Shown here: positions 8,260-16,419 of the stretch, one piece after another
How the letters are laid out: every line of letters begins with the position of its first letter
How positions within the stretch are numbered: position 1 is the stretch's first letter
Origin: a virus
DNA: 64,000 nt
Virus record (IMG/VR): IMGVR_UViG_3300028829_005735
Coordinates: 1 to 64,000 of that record
Reading direction: 5' to 3' (one strand)
Made by a program: the position numbers and the translations under genes
Notes under the pieces: generated by a model
Database searches by the model: none
Told to the model about the DNA's origin: nothing
What the model saw: the letters and a program-made list of their open reading frames with translations, nothing else

Positions 8260-9279
8260 ATGGGCTTAAGCACACAAGTTTTTACCACAGATACTTTCCC
8301 TGTACCAAATGAATGGATATTCGAAAATTTCTTGAATCTCGATGAGAAGTTGGAAGGACAATCAGTATCAATAAAATCAGTATTCAATAAGAAAGACACT
8401 AACCCCTCTATGATAATCTACCTACATGAAAACGGTAGGTATAAGTTCAACGATTATTCTGCTGGAATAAAAGGTGATGCTATTGATTTCATACAGGAGT
8501 ATTACAATCTTCAGACTAGGCAAGATGCTTTTAGAAAAGTATACTACCTATGGAAGGATGGAGACTATGACACCATTGAACGACGTAAGTTAACGAAGAC
8601 TACCTATAAGGTTGTTGATGTTGAGGTGCGTGCATGGAATATGGATGACGCAAAATATTGGATGTCATTCCATATCGGTTCAAAAGATTTAGAAAAGCAT
8701 TGTGTTAAACCACTAGCATCATACACCTTTGAGAAGACTCAAGGAGATGACGTTACTCATGTGGTATTCAACAAGCCATTTTGCTACGGATATTTTAGAA
8801 AGGATGGTACGTTGTATAAGATTTACAATCCGAAGGATAAGCGTACAAAGTTTATTAAGATTGTTAACTATATACAAGGGCATGACCAGTTGGAATATAA
8901 AGCTAGATGGTTAATCATATTAGCGTCATTAAAAGACCTCATGGCATTTAAGAAATTAGGTTTCCCTAATGTCGAATGCATAGCTCCTAATAGTGAGAAT
9001 GATATGATCACAACCAAGCAATTGAAATACTATCGTAAACGATACCCGTTTATATCTACTCTATTTGACAATGATTCTGCAGGTAAGAAGGCTTCCCGTA
9101 AATATAAGGAGGAGTATGGAATACCTTACACAGAGTTTGATGTCGAGAAAGATGTTGCCGATTGCAACAGAGAACATGGACTAACGAATACCAAACTATT
9201 TTTAAAACCACACTTGCTAGAAACATATGCTAGAAAAAATAGAAAAACTAATAACAACAAACGAAGTAGAAAATCATAA
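8260..9279 (+). CDS. DnaG-type DNA primase with TOPRIM domain, 339 aa
   Basis: Predicted primase making RNA primers for the fork. The N-terminal part has a CHC2-like organisation without the zinc cysteines: NPSMIIYLHENGRYKFNDYS followed by KGDAIDFIQEYYNL. The TOPRIM part holds ASLKDLMAFKKLG (about 217-229), IAPNSEN and LFDNDSAGKKAS with Asp270 and Asp272. The usual TOPRIM glutamate position reads Ser or Leu in ASLKD, as I have seen in other small phage primases. It starts 15 bases after the terminator T-run. Its last 53 bases overlap the next gene in another frame, and its own tail there is a low-complexity Lys/Asn/Arg run. Confidence 0.82.
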   Translation: MGLSTQVFTTDTFPVPNEWIFENFLNLDEKLEGQSVSIKSVFNKKDTNPSMIIYLHENGRYKFNDYSAGIKGDAIDFIQEYYNLQTRQDAFRKVYYLWKDGDYDTIERRKLTKTTYKVVDVEVRAWNMDDAKYWMSFHIGSKDLEKHCVKPLASYTFEKTQGDDVTHVVFNKPFCYGYFRKDGTLYKIYNPKDKRTKFIKIVNYIQGHDQLEYKARWLIILASLKDLMAFKKLGFPNVECIAPNSENDMITTKQLKYYRKRYPFISTLFDNDSAGKKASRKYKEEYGIPYTEFDVEKDVADCNREHGLTNTKLFLKPHLLETYARKNRKTNNNKRSRKS

Positions 9280-9655
9280 ACTTGCTACGCATCTAATGGA
9301 TGTGCAGATGAACAAGGACAACGTAATAGCTGTCATATGCTTGATTAGAATGCACGAAGCAAAAAAGAATGAAGGGGATGTAGTCACCTCATTCTTAGAA
9401 GTTCCGTCAACTAAGGATGTAATCTTAGGGTTACTTAAAACATACGATACAAGACCTGTATCAAATACAGAGTCAGATGATTTAAACTCATACGGTCCGA
9501 AAGATATGTTTGAGCTATCCCTTAATTGTTTACGGTCAGACGATAATCTCAACCATGCTCATGCATACTACAGAGATTATGTAGAAGGCTTGTATAACGA
9601 TGCCAAACGTAATCTGGCAGATGAAAAATTAATTAACGATTCCTTTTCAGTATGA
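9227..9655 (+). CDS. Hypothetical protein, 142 aa
   Basis: The start MLEKIEKLITTNEVENHKLA resembles the helical opening of small Bacteroidota proteins that count leucine repeats (IxKLxxSxxxENxxLA), so I keep this start although it overlaps the primase by 53 bases; the next ATG is at 9296. The remainder is helical and acidic with no catalytic motif. The gene ends in ATGA, coupling it to the VWA/zincin gene. Function unknown. Confidence 0.65.
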   Translation: MLEKIEKLITTNEVENHKLATHLMDVQMNKDNVIAVICLIRMHEAKKNEGDVVTSFLEVPSTKDVILGLLKTYDTRPVSNTESDDLNSYGPKDMFELSLNCLRSDDNLNHAHAYYRDYVEGLYNDAKRNLADEKLINDSFSV

Positions 9656-10884
9656 TTAAAGATGTAATTAGAATATCAAAGGAACTGCTGTACGACAAAC
9701 CATTCTATGGTTCAGTACTACTCAGTCTTCATAAGGAAATAAGCCTACGTGTGCCTACTGCAATGGTAGGGCTAGAAGGTATTATGTTTAAGATGTCAGT
9801 TAATCCAGACTTTTGGAATACACTATCGGATAAACATAAGGAAGGATTGGTGCTCCATGAATTAGGACACATCATATATTTTCACCTTACCGAATACGAC
9901 CACCTTAAGGATAAGGAAATAGCTAATATAGCTATGGACTTATTCATCAATCAAACCATCGATGCTGAACTACTGCCTGACGGTGGGTGTACCCTTGATA
10001 AGTTTGACAATATGGAGGCAGGTAAGACCACCAATTGGTACTATGAGAAACTCATGGAAAACAAGAAGGGTGGCAAAGATAAAACCCTTAACAATATGTT
10101 AGCCGCTGGTAGTGGAAATAAGGGGGAAGGAAGTCCGAAGGACAAAGATGGTAATGCTCCCGTTGGTGGGCAACAAGCAAAGGATAAGAACGGTAAGCCT
10201 ATCACGGTACCTGACCATTCGTGGGAAGATATTAAAAATGCATCAGACCCAATCAAGAAGATGGTTGGTAAGAATACCGAAAATATGCTTCGTACTATCA
10301 TCAAACAAGTCGGCACTAAACCCGGTAGTTTACCTGCAGGATTAGAAGATATGCTTAAAAAGATGGACGTTATTGAGCCACCTAAATTCAATTGGAGAGC
10401 TTTCGTAAAACGTTTCGTAGGTACATCAACTAAAACTCACATAGCTAAAACTCGTCGTAAAAAGAGTAATAGATTCCCATCAATGCAGGGTAGTAGAGAA
10501 AAGTATTTCTCAAATATACTCATCGGTATCGACACATCTGGTTCCGTATCTGTAGAAGAACTCATGGAATTTCAAAATGAGCTACACCATATGCATAAGA
10601 CGGGGCATACTATCGAGATTATCCTATGTGATACTATTATACAAGATCAGTTCATATTTAATCCTAAAAAACCTTTATCTGTAAAAGGTAGGGGAGGAAC
10701 TAATTTTGCACCTGTAGTAGATTACTACCAGAAGAATCTTAAAAAATACTCCTGCCTCATCTATCTTACCGATGGTGAATCTTGGGATGTTAAAGAAGCA
10801 CGAGGACAAATACTATGGTGTCACTCCTCAGCTTGTGACCAAATCAATGAGTCACTTCCAGGAAGGAAGATAAAATTAAACTAA
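9652..10884 (+). CDS. VWA-like protein with zincin domain (DUF2201 type), 410 aa
   Basis: The N-terminal domain contains HELGHIIYFHL with H69, E70 and H73 in the HExxH arrangement, followed by AMDLFINQTI. A Gly/Lys/Asp-rich linker (about 120-190) leads to a C-terminal von Willebrand A-like domain with IGIDTSGS (DxSxS, D294), GGTNF and IYLTDGE, the usual MIDAS positions. This architecture matches the DUF2201 family, whose bacterial members pair with a MoxR AAA+ ATPase, and a MoxR gene follows 21 bases downstream. Together they probably act as a remodelling or insertion chaperone on a phage or host complex. The target cannot be told from sequence. Confidence 0.85.
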   Translation: MIKDVIRISKELLYDKPFYGSVLLSLHKEISLRVPTAMVGLEGIMFKMSVNPDFWNTLSDKHKEGLVLHELGHIIYFHLTEYDHLKDKEIANIAMDLFINQTIDAELLPDGGCTLDKFDNMEAGKTTNWYYEKLMENKKGGKDKTLNNMLAAGSGNKGEGSPKDKDGNAPVGGQQAKDKNGKPITVPDHSWEDIKNASDPIKKMVGKNTENMLRTIIKQVGTKPGSLPAGLEDMLKKMDVIEPPKFNWRAFVKRFVGTSTKTHIAKTRRKKSNRFPSMQGSREKYFSNILIGIDTSGSVSVEELMEFQNELHHMHKTGHTIEIILCDTIIQDQFIFNPKKPLSVKGRGGTNFAPVVDYYQKNLKKYSCLIYLTDGESWDVKEARGQILWCHSSACDQINESLPGRKIKLN

Positions 10885-10905
10885 CTATTTTTTATTTAAT
10901 ACAGT

Positions 10906-12147
10906 ATGAGCAAAAAATCACAACAATCCGAAATCAACATTGAGCAGTTGCAATCTGTTCTATTACACACAATTAACACTAACTTGGAATTACAAGCAAA
11001 AGGTATTATGCCAATTGCTATGAATGTAATTGGAGATGCAGGGCTTGGTAAGACCAGCGTTATTGAGCAAGTTGGTAAGAGTCTTGGGTATAAGCCTGAG
11101 AACATCGTGAAACTTAACCTAGCAACTCTTGAGGAGATAGGTGACCTTATCGGTATTCCTGTTACCGAATATAAAATGGTTAAAAGAATCGAGTCTCAAG
11201 AAGAAGGTGGTAAAGCACGTAACCAAATTGTATGGGTTAAAGAGGCAGCCATCGAGAGTTACAATGGATTAGGCTTCAAGACAAGTACCGAATCTCGTAT
11301 GGGGTATTCAATCCCTGAATGGATAGCGGGAAAGAGTGGTAATGGTATCTTAATCCTTGATGACTACACTAGGGCAAACCAACGATTTACTCAAGCCGTA
11401 ATGGAGCTGATTGACCGTCAAGAGTATGCTACTTGGAAGTTACCTCAAGGATGGACTATCTTCCTATCGTCTAACCCAGATGATGGAATGTATAATGTTA
11501 CCGACCAGGATCCGGCACAGCAATCAAGATACATGAATGTGAATCTTAAATTTGATGCTGAGATTTGGGCTAAGTGGGCTGAAAAGTCTGGTATCGATAG
11601 CCGTTGCATTAACTTTACCCTTATGAACAAGGAGATTATGTCTACTGAAGGAAAGCATGTAAATGCTAGAAGTATGACAAAATTCTTCAACATCATCAGT
11701 AGCATTAAGGATTTCAACACGGATGAAAGTCTTGAGTTAATCCAGTTGCTAGGTGAAGGTTCATTAGGACCTGAAGTTACAATTCAATTTACAGCGTTCA
11801 TCCACAACAAGATGGATAAATTAATCACAACTGAGGAGTTGATTGACGACAAAACCAAGTGGGACAAGATAGAAGGAAAGCTTGAGAAGTTAATCAACGG
11901 TAGTGGTACATATAGAGGTGACATAGCCTTTGTAATTACTACTAGGTTGATGAACCACATTGCCTTCAATATGAAGGATGATGAATTCACAGATGCTCTT
12001 AAAGATAGAATGGAGGAGGTTATTACCTCTCCTGTACTTGGAGGAGATTTGAAGTTCGTCCTTGGTCGTAAACTGATTAACATGGAGGGTGGGAAATTCA
12101 CTCAACTGTTATTCAACGACTACGTGGTTGACAACATACTTGAGTAA
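10906..12147 (+). CDS. MoxR-family AAA+ ATPase, 413 aa
   Basis: Predicted chaperone-like ATPase. Walker A is GDAGLGKT (43-50); an LNLATLEEIGDLIGIP segment follows; Walker B is GILILDDYTRAN (about 147-158), then QAVMELIDRQEY, IFLSSNPDD (sensor 1) and QDPAQQSRYMNV, which supplies the arginine finger region. This is the MoxR pattern. It pairs with the preceding VWA/zincin gene, as in RavA-ViaA or CbbQ-CbbO. The AT-rich 21-base gap shows no promoter matching TAnnTTTG. A terminator follows at 12154-12175. Confidence 0.88.
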   Translation: MSKKSQQSEINIEQLQSVLLHTINTNLELQAKGIMPIAMNVIGDAGLGKTSVIEQVGKSLGYKPENIVKLNLATLEEIGDLIGIPVTEYKMVKRIESQEEGGKARNQIVWVKEAAIESYNGLGFKTSTESRMGYSIPEWIAGKSGNGILILDDYTRANQRFTQAVMELIDRQEYATWKLPQGWTIFLSSNPDDGMYNVTDQDPAQQSRYMNVNLKFDAEIWAKWAEKSGIDSRCINFTLMNKEIMSTEGKHVNARSMTKFFNIISSIKDFNTDESLELIQLLGEGSLGPEVTIQFTAFIHNKMDKLITTEELIDDKTKWDKIEGKLEKLINGSGTYRGDIAFVITTRLMNHIAFNMKDDEFTDALKDRMEEVITSPVLGGDLKFVLGRKLINMEGGKFTQLLFNDYVVDNILE

Positions 12148-12153
12148 AATACC

Positions 12154-12181
12154 AGGGGGAGTTTAGGCTCCCCCTTTATTT
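12154..12181 (+). terminator. Rho-independent terminator after MoxR gene
   Basis: A perfect 8-bp stem, AGGGGGAG (12154-12161) with CTCCCCCT (12168-12175), has a 6-base loop and is followed by TTATTTA. The T-run is interrupted, so termination may be partial. The next gene starts at 12182, directly after it. Confidence 0.75.
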
Positions 12182-12697
12182 ATGAGAGAAAAAAGAATAT
12201 TAAAATCTACCGATTACGATCGGTTAAAGAAAATGATTAATGGCACAGACGAAGATCTGAATTTAGTTATAAGTCTCATCGATACTTGTAATATAGAGGA
12301 ATCGTTTCGTTATATATTGTGTTTAATTCCACAGCGTTGGAATACCAAGTACGTAATGAGTAGTCAATTGATGGTAAGTCCAAGGCTATATGCCTACGTT
12401 TACGACCTTGTTGGTGGAGCTAAAGGTATCCCTACAGAAGTTACATTAGATTTTATGATGGAACTCTGGGCATTACATTCAGAAAAACATAACTTGCAAC
12501 CTTCGGCACGAGTAATTAAATCAATTTGTACCGAGTATAGGGTAAACGAAAATAGTACCGACGACAGAAAGGTAAGAGGTATGTTTGACAGAGGAGCTAT
12601 AGATGCACAAAAAAGAGCAGCTGCAGCACAAGCAAAAGCATCAAAAGCAAAGAGTACCAAAAAGTTTGGTAACGATCCATTTAAGAATCTAAAATGA
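12182..12697 (+). CDS. Hypothetical protein, 171 aa
   Basis: Not recognised. Residues 1-110 look like a compact helical domain (DYDRLKKMINGTDEDLNLVI, SFRYILCLIPQRW). Residues 135-160 are an Ala/Lys-rich helix, and the end is FGNDPFKNLK, whose DPF is reminiscent of the SSB tail peptide. It begins right after a terminator and overlaps the nuclease gene by ATGA, which suggests a partner of that nuclease; this is only inference. Confidence 0.68.
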   Translation: MREKRILKSTDYDRLKKMINGTDEDLNLVISLIDTCNIEESFRYILCLIPQRWNTKYVMSSQLMVSPRLYAYVYDLVGGAKGIPTEVTLDFMMELWALHSEKHNLQPSARVIKSICTEYRVNENSTDDRKVRGMFDRGAIDAQKRAAAAQAKASKAKSTKKFGNDPFKNLK

Positions 12698-13767
12698 CAA
12701 ATAAATTATCAACAGACATCGGAGTAGATGCTGTATCCAAAGAAGAGTTTCAAAAAGAAAAGTTCTACTTCAGCTTCAGTTCATTAGTGAAGTTATTGTT
12801 AGATCCTAAAGTCTTTTACAATGACTATGTGTTACGTCAACGTAAAGATATAAGTGCAAAGCACCTTGATATCGGACAGCTATTGCATTGTCTTGTGCTT
12901 GAACCTGAGAACTTCGACGATAATTTCGTTGTAATGCCTGGGAAAATACCAACTCCTTCAGCTAAAGCTGTAATAGACGACTTGTGGAGGCTGCATGGTA
13001 GACCGGCAATGCTTGATGGTCAAGTCAACAATCCTGTCATGGGACAATTCAAAGATGAGATTATAGAACTGTTAAAGAAGGCAGAGCTATATCAAAATCT
13101 AGTAGACGCTAAACGTGCGGATAAGAATGGCAACACTCTTACTGGTGATGAAAAACGTTTAGAAAAGATTATCACAATAGAGAATAAAAAGTATTGGGAT
13201 GTATTGATATTAGGGGAGAAGAAAACCATTGTCGATTTAGATATGGTTCAAAAGGCTGACGTAAAAGCAAAGGCAATACTTGCCTCTAAGAAGGCTCTAC
13301 CTTATATTACTTCCGATACCATCAAAAAAGATATTCGGAAAGAGATGGAGCTTAAATGCGACCTGCCCGGATATGATTTCGGTCTTAAAGGAATCATCGA
13401 TTGCGTTTTAGTTGACAACGAGAACGAAACAATCTATGTAACCGACTTGAAGACCACCTCAAAAGATATGAGAGATTGGTTAAAAGATTTCCCAACATCT
13501 GAATATATGTATTGGTTGCAAGCAATCATATACAAACAGTTAATTATGTCGTTGGTTCCAGAGAATAGTAAACGTGCATGGAAATTAGTGTTCACTTTCC
13601 TTGTGATCGATGGAAACGATAAAGTTTATCCGTTCAATGTATCTGCTGACTCCCTTAGAGAATGGGAGATTAAGGCTAAAGATAAGTTTGACGAGGCTAA
13701 ATGGCATTACGAGGAGCACAACTATGATTTACCAATGGCCTACGAACTCGGGCTTGTAGAATTGTAA
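12694..13767 (+). CDS. PD-(D/E)XK nuclease (RecE/PDDEXK_8-like), 357 aa
   Basis: Predicted Mg-dependent DNA exonuclease for recombination or end processing. It has a FSFSSLVKLLLDP opening, then the IGQLLHCLVLEPE helix with the GxxxH signature. After a long charged insert come GLKGIIDCVL with Asp236 and VTDLKTT with D251-x-K253, followed by YWLQAIIYKQL containing the Q-xxx-Y element. These are the active-site features of the lambda-exonuclease/RecE/Cas4 clan. It lies in the replication module with a Sak4-like ATPase and an SSB, giving a plausible recombination set. Confidence 0.88.
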   Translation: MTNKLSTDIGVDAVSKEEFQKEKFYFSFSSLVKLLLDPKVFYNDYVLRQRKDISAKHLDIGQLLHCLVLEPENFDDNFVVMPGKIPTPSAKAVIDDLWRLHGRPAMLDGQVNNPVMGQFKDEIIELLKKAELYQNLVDAKRADKNGNTLTGDEKRLEKIITIENKKYWDVLILGEKKTIVDLDMVQKADVKAKAILASKKALPYITSDTIKKDIRKEMELKCDLPGYDFGLKGIIDCVLVDNENETIYVTDLKTTSKDMRDWLKDFPTSEYMYWLQAIIYKQLIMSLVPENSKRAWKLVFTFLVIDGNDKVYPFNVSADSLREWEIKAKDKFDEAKWHYEEHNYDLPMAYELGLVEL

Positions 13768-13784
13768 GAGATTCTATATATTTG
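13754..13784 (+). promoter_or_regulatory. Possible Bacteroidota-type promoter
   Basis: TATATTTG at 13777-13784 fits the Bacteroidota -7 element TAnnTTTG, and a TTG at 13754-13756 lies 20 bases upstream in the place of the -33 TTTG element. It stands 17 bases before the start of the 164 aa gene and partly inside the end of the nuclease gene. The match is by eye and AT-rich DNA gives chance hits. Confidence 0.5.
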
Positions 13785-13800
13785 AAAAAAATAAAAAATA

Positions 13801-14295
13801 ATGGCAGTCGCAGAAAAGAAACCAACAAAAAAGACATCCAAAAAAAAATCGGATGCACCAAAAGTAGATAAGGAGGCTACTCAAAGAAACGTACAAGCAG
13901 CTCAAACGATTAACACATTACCTCGAATAGGAAACATCCTATTGGTGACAAGTGTGCACAAGTCAAACGACAACAAGATTATACCAAGTTTTTGTGGTAT
14001 ACCGATGGATGATAAGTGTCCATTTGTTGAGCTTATGTTCGATCCCGAAACAAAAACGTTAGGTGTTATCACCAAGCATAAAAAACCAATGTTCCAATTA
14101 GTTCCTAAGATTGACAATTTAGGGCAAGCAAAAAGGAATACAGGTCGTAATTCGGATCAGCTTCCTTACCACCAAGAACGTCATATCATGGATACATACC
14201 ATGAACAATACATTAGAACTCCAGAAGAAATCGATGCATTCTTAAAGATGTATGCAATAAACGACGACTTCAATTGGAATCAGTTTTTAGTGTAA
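13801..14295 (+). CDS. Hypothetical protein with Lys-rich N-terminus, 164 aa
   Basis: Not recognised. Residues 1-27 are lysine/threonine-rich and probably disordered or nucleic-acid binding. The rest (LPRIGNILLVTSVHK to the end) looks like one alpha/beta domain of about 120 residues. It is the only gene here flanked by both a promoter-like site (13754-13784) and a strong terminator (14312-14344), so it may be transcribed on its own and at a high level. That makes a structural or DNA-coating role conceivable, without proof. Confidence 0.68.
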   Translation: MAVAEKKPTKKTSKKKSDAPKVDKEATQRNVQAAQTINTLPRIGNILLVTSVHKSNDNKIIPSFCGIPMDDKCPFVELMFDPETKTLGVITKHKKPMFQLVPKIDNLGQAKRNTGRNSDQLPYHQERHIMDTYHEQYIRTPEEIDAFLKMYAINDDFNWNQFLV

Positions 14296-14311
14296 CATAT
14301 TATTAATTACG

Positions 14312-14344
14312 AAAGGGTATTGAGAAATCGATACCCTTTTTTTT
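14312..14344 (+). terminator. Rho-independent terminator before DNA polymerase gene
   Basis: A perfect 9-bp stem, AAAGGGTAT (14312-14320) with ATACCCTTT (14331-14339), has a 10-base loop and runs directly into eight T residues (14337-14344). An in-frame ATG at 14320 lies inside this stem, which argues against it as the polymerase start. Confidence 0.92.
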
Positions 14345-14358
14345 ATCTCTTATTGTTT

Positions 14359-16419
14359 ATGAAGAAGACCAGAGTGTATGACTATGAGACAATTAAAAAC
14401 TGTTTCTTAGCCATGTACATAAACATTAAGGATCCCAAAGACATTGTAGAATTTGAGGTATCCGATTTCAAAAATGAATTCAAGGAGTACCTTTTATTCC
14501 AGCAGAAACTTATCAAAAGTAAACAGTACATTGTATCATTCAATGGACTACAATTTGATTCACAAGTTGCTGTATTTTGTATTAAGAATCGAAGCCGTCT
14601 ACTAAGATTAACCGGTGGAGAAATTGCCCGTGAAATATTTAAGTTCGTTCAGGAATTACTTGAACTTAAGAACGAGAAAGGCTGGATGAAATATCCTGTA
14701 GCCGACTTACCATTTAATGAGATTGACCTAGCTGCTATTAACAATTACAATAACAAGCAGAAGTTTGCCTCATTAAAATGGTTACAATATAACATGGACT
14801 GGCACAATATCATGGATATGAATTGTAAGCCAGAAGACATCCTTACTCAGGAACAAATCAAGGACCTACGAAAATATTGTATTAACGATTGTATGTCTAC
14901 TCGTGCACTACTTGCTCTGAACACCCAGCTTATACATGTACGTGATGATTTATCTGAACACTTTAAGTTAGACCTGCAGAACCTGTCGGAACCAAAACTT
15001 GTTAAAGCTATCCTTATGGATTTACTTAGCAAAGATATGGGGATTAGTAGACGGGAACTCAAGGACAAACGTACCTATAGGAGGGTAATACCTTTGCAAG
15101 ATGCTATCCTACCGTATATTAAATTCAAGACTCGACCTCTACAGAAAACACTCAATACTTTTAAAGGATTGGAGTTGGATGGGGAGAACTTAAAAGGTAG
15201 CTTCAAACATAAAGTGACCTACCGGGGATTAGAATTTTCATTTGCCCTTGGTGGAATCCATGGTGCCAAGCGAGGATTGTATAAGCAAGGAAAGGGAATG
15301 ATTGTTAAGTCATTCGATGTTAAGTCCTACTATCCAAACTTATGTATTAGAAATGGATGGAGTCCTGCTCACCTGCCGTCAGAAATATTCTGCGAAAGAT
15401 ACGAGTGGTTCTACAACGAGAGGTTAAAGTACCCTAAGAGTAATCCTCTCAACTATCTGTATAAAATTGTACTTAATTCAGCATTTGGATTAAGTAATGA
15501 TCAACACTCATTCCTAAAGGATGGATTGCTCACAATGCAAATCACCTGTAATGGACAATTGTTATTGGTACAACTCATGGAAGAATTGTGTGAGCAGATA
15601 CCAGGAGCACGACCAGTAATGGTAAACACAGATGGTGGTGAAATAATATTCCCGGAAGAGTATGAAGATCTATACAATGAGATTTGTGCTAAATGGGAGA
15701 AGATGACAAACCTTGTGCTTGAATACGAGCATTATGAAAAGCTTATCATATGGGATGTAAATAATTACATTGGAATCTTCCGAGGCTACGAGATAGATTT
15801 TGAAGAGGCAAAAAAGTTATTCCATAGTGAGTATCCAAAGCCTTTAATAAAGAAGGTGGACGGTAAGTATTATCACTATCCTGTTAAATGTAAAGGACGA
15901 TTTGATGTCAACAAGGAGCTCCATAAAAATAAGAGTTTCCGTGTGAAGGCAATTGCTATATACAATCATTTTGTACACGGCATGAAACCAGAACGATCGA
16001 TTGAGAAGTGTACAAACATCTATGATTTTTGTGCAGGTATCCGAGCAAAAGGGGATTGGAAAATAAAACAAACTTGTGTTGAAGACGGGACGTTATATAA
16101 CAATGACACCCAAAAAACAGTACGTTATTTTGTATCCGGGAAGGGATGTAAACTAATCAAGGAAGAAAGAAAGATAGCAACCGAAGATGTTGAGATTGTA
16201 AATGCCAAAGGTAAAATTACAAAGTCTTACAAGAAGGGTGACCTATTAATAAAGACCGAGAAAGTTGAAGCTTCAGCAGTACTGGAACAAGTTGCAATTG
16301 AAATCGATGACAATAAAGATTTCAAAGATTACAATATCAATAAGCAGTTCTACATGAATTTAATTCGAAAGGAAATTGAATCGGTTGAACCTATTTATTC
16401 ACAAACAACATTACTTTAA
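14359..16419 (+). CDS. Family B DNA polymerase with 3'-5' exonuclease motifs, 686 aa
   Basis: Replicative polymerase. Exonuclease motifs: Exo I D8-x-E10 (YDYET), Exo II SFNGLQFD with D67, and Exo III Y173-xxx-D177 (YCIND). Polymerase motifs: A SFDVKSYYPNL with D320, B K369-IVLNSAFGL, and C VNTDGGEI with D425. In motif C the first Asp of the usual DTD is Asn, while the metal-binding second Asp is kept. At under 700 aa it is a compact version. The frame opens at 14320, but the start at 14359 puts it just downstream of the terminator and close to Exo I. Its TAA overlaps the next ATG. Confidence 0.92.
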   Translation: MKKTRVYDYETIKNCFLAMYINIKDPKDIVEFEVSDFKNEFKEYLLFQQKLIKSKQYIVSFNGLQFDSQVAVFCIKNRSRLLRLTGGEIAREIFKFVQELLELKNEKGWMKYPVADLPFNEIDLAAINNYNNKQKFASLKWLQYNMDWHNIMDMNCKPEDILTQEQIKDLRKYCINDCMSTRALLALNTQLIHVRDDLSEHFKLDLQNLSEPKLVKAILMDLLSKDMGISRRELKDKRTYRRVIPLQDAILPYIKFKTRPLQKTLNTFKGLELDGENLKGSFKHKVTYRGLEFSFALGGIHGAKRGLYKQGKGMIVKSFDVKSYYPNLCIRNGWSPAHLPSEIFCERYEWFYNERLKYPKSNPLNYLYKIVLNSAFGLSNDQHSFLKDGLLTMQITCNGQLLLVQLMEELCEQIPGARPVMVNTDGGEIIFPEEYEDLYNEICAKWEKMTNLVLEYEHYEKLIIWDVNNYIGIFRGYEIDFEEAKKLFHSEYPKPLIKKVDGKYYHYPVKCKGRFDVNKELHKNKSFRVKAIAIYNHFVHGMKPERSIEKCTNIYDFCAGIRAKGDWKIKQTCVEDGTLYNNDTQKTVRYFVSGKGCKLIKEERKIATEDVEIVNAKGKITKSYKKGDLLIKTEKVEASAVLEQVAIEIDDNKDFKDYNINKQFYMNLIRKEIESVEPIYSQTTLL

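Noticed and set aside
10041-10391. 116 aa frame on the minus strand
   Set aside because: It is a shadow of the VWA/zincin gene linker; the sequence is biased by the Gly/Lys-rich codons of the real gene.
14320-14358. Polymerase start at 14320 (adds 13 residues)
   Set aside because: The ATG is inside the terminator stem and the added residues are hydrophobic and unlike family B starts. ATG at 14359 lies just ahead of Exo I.
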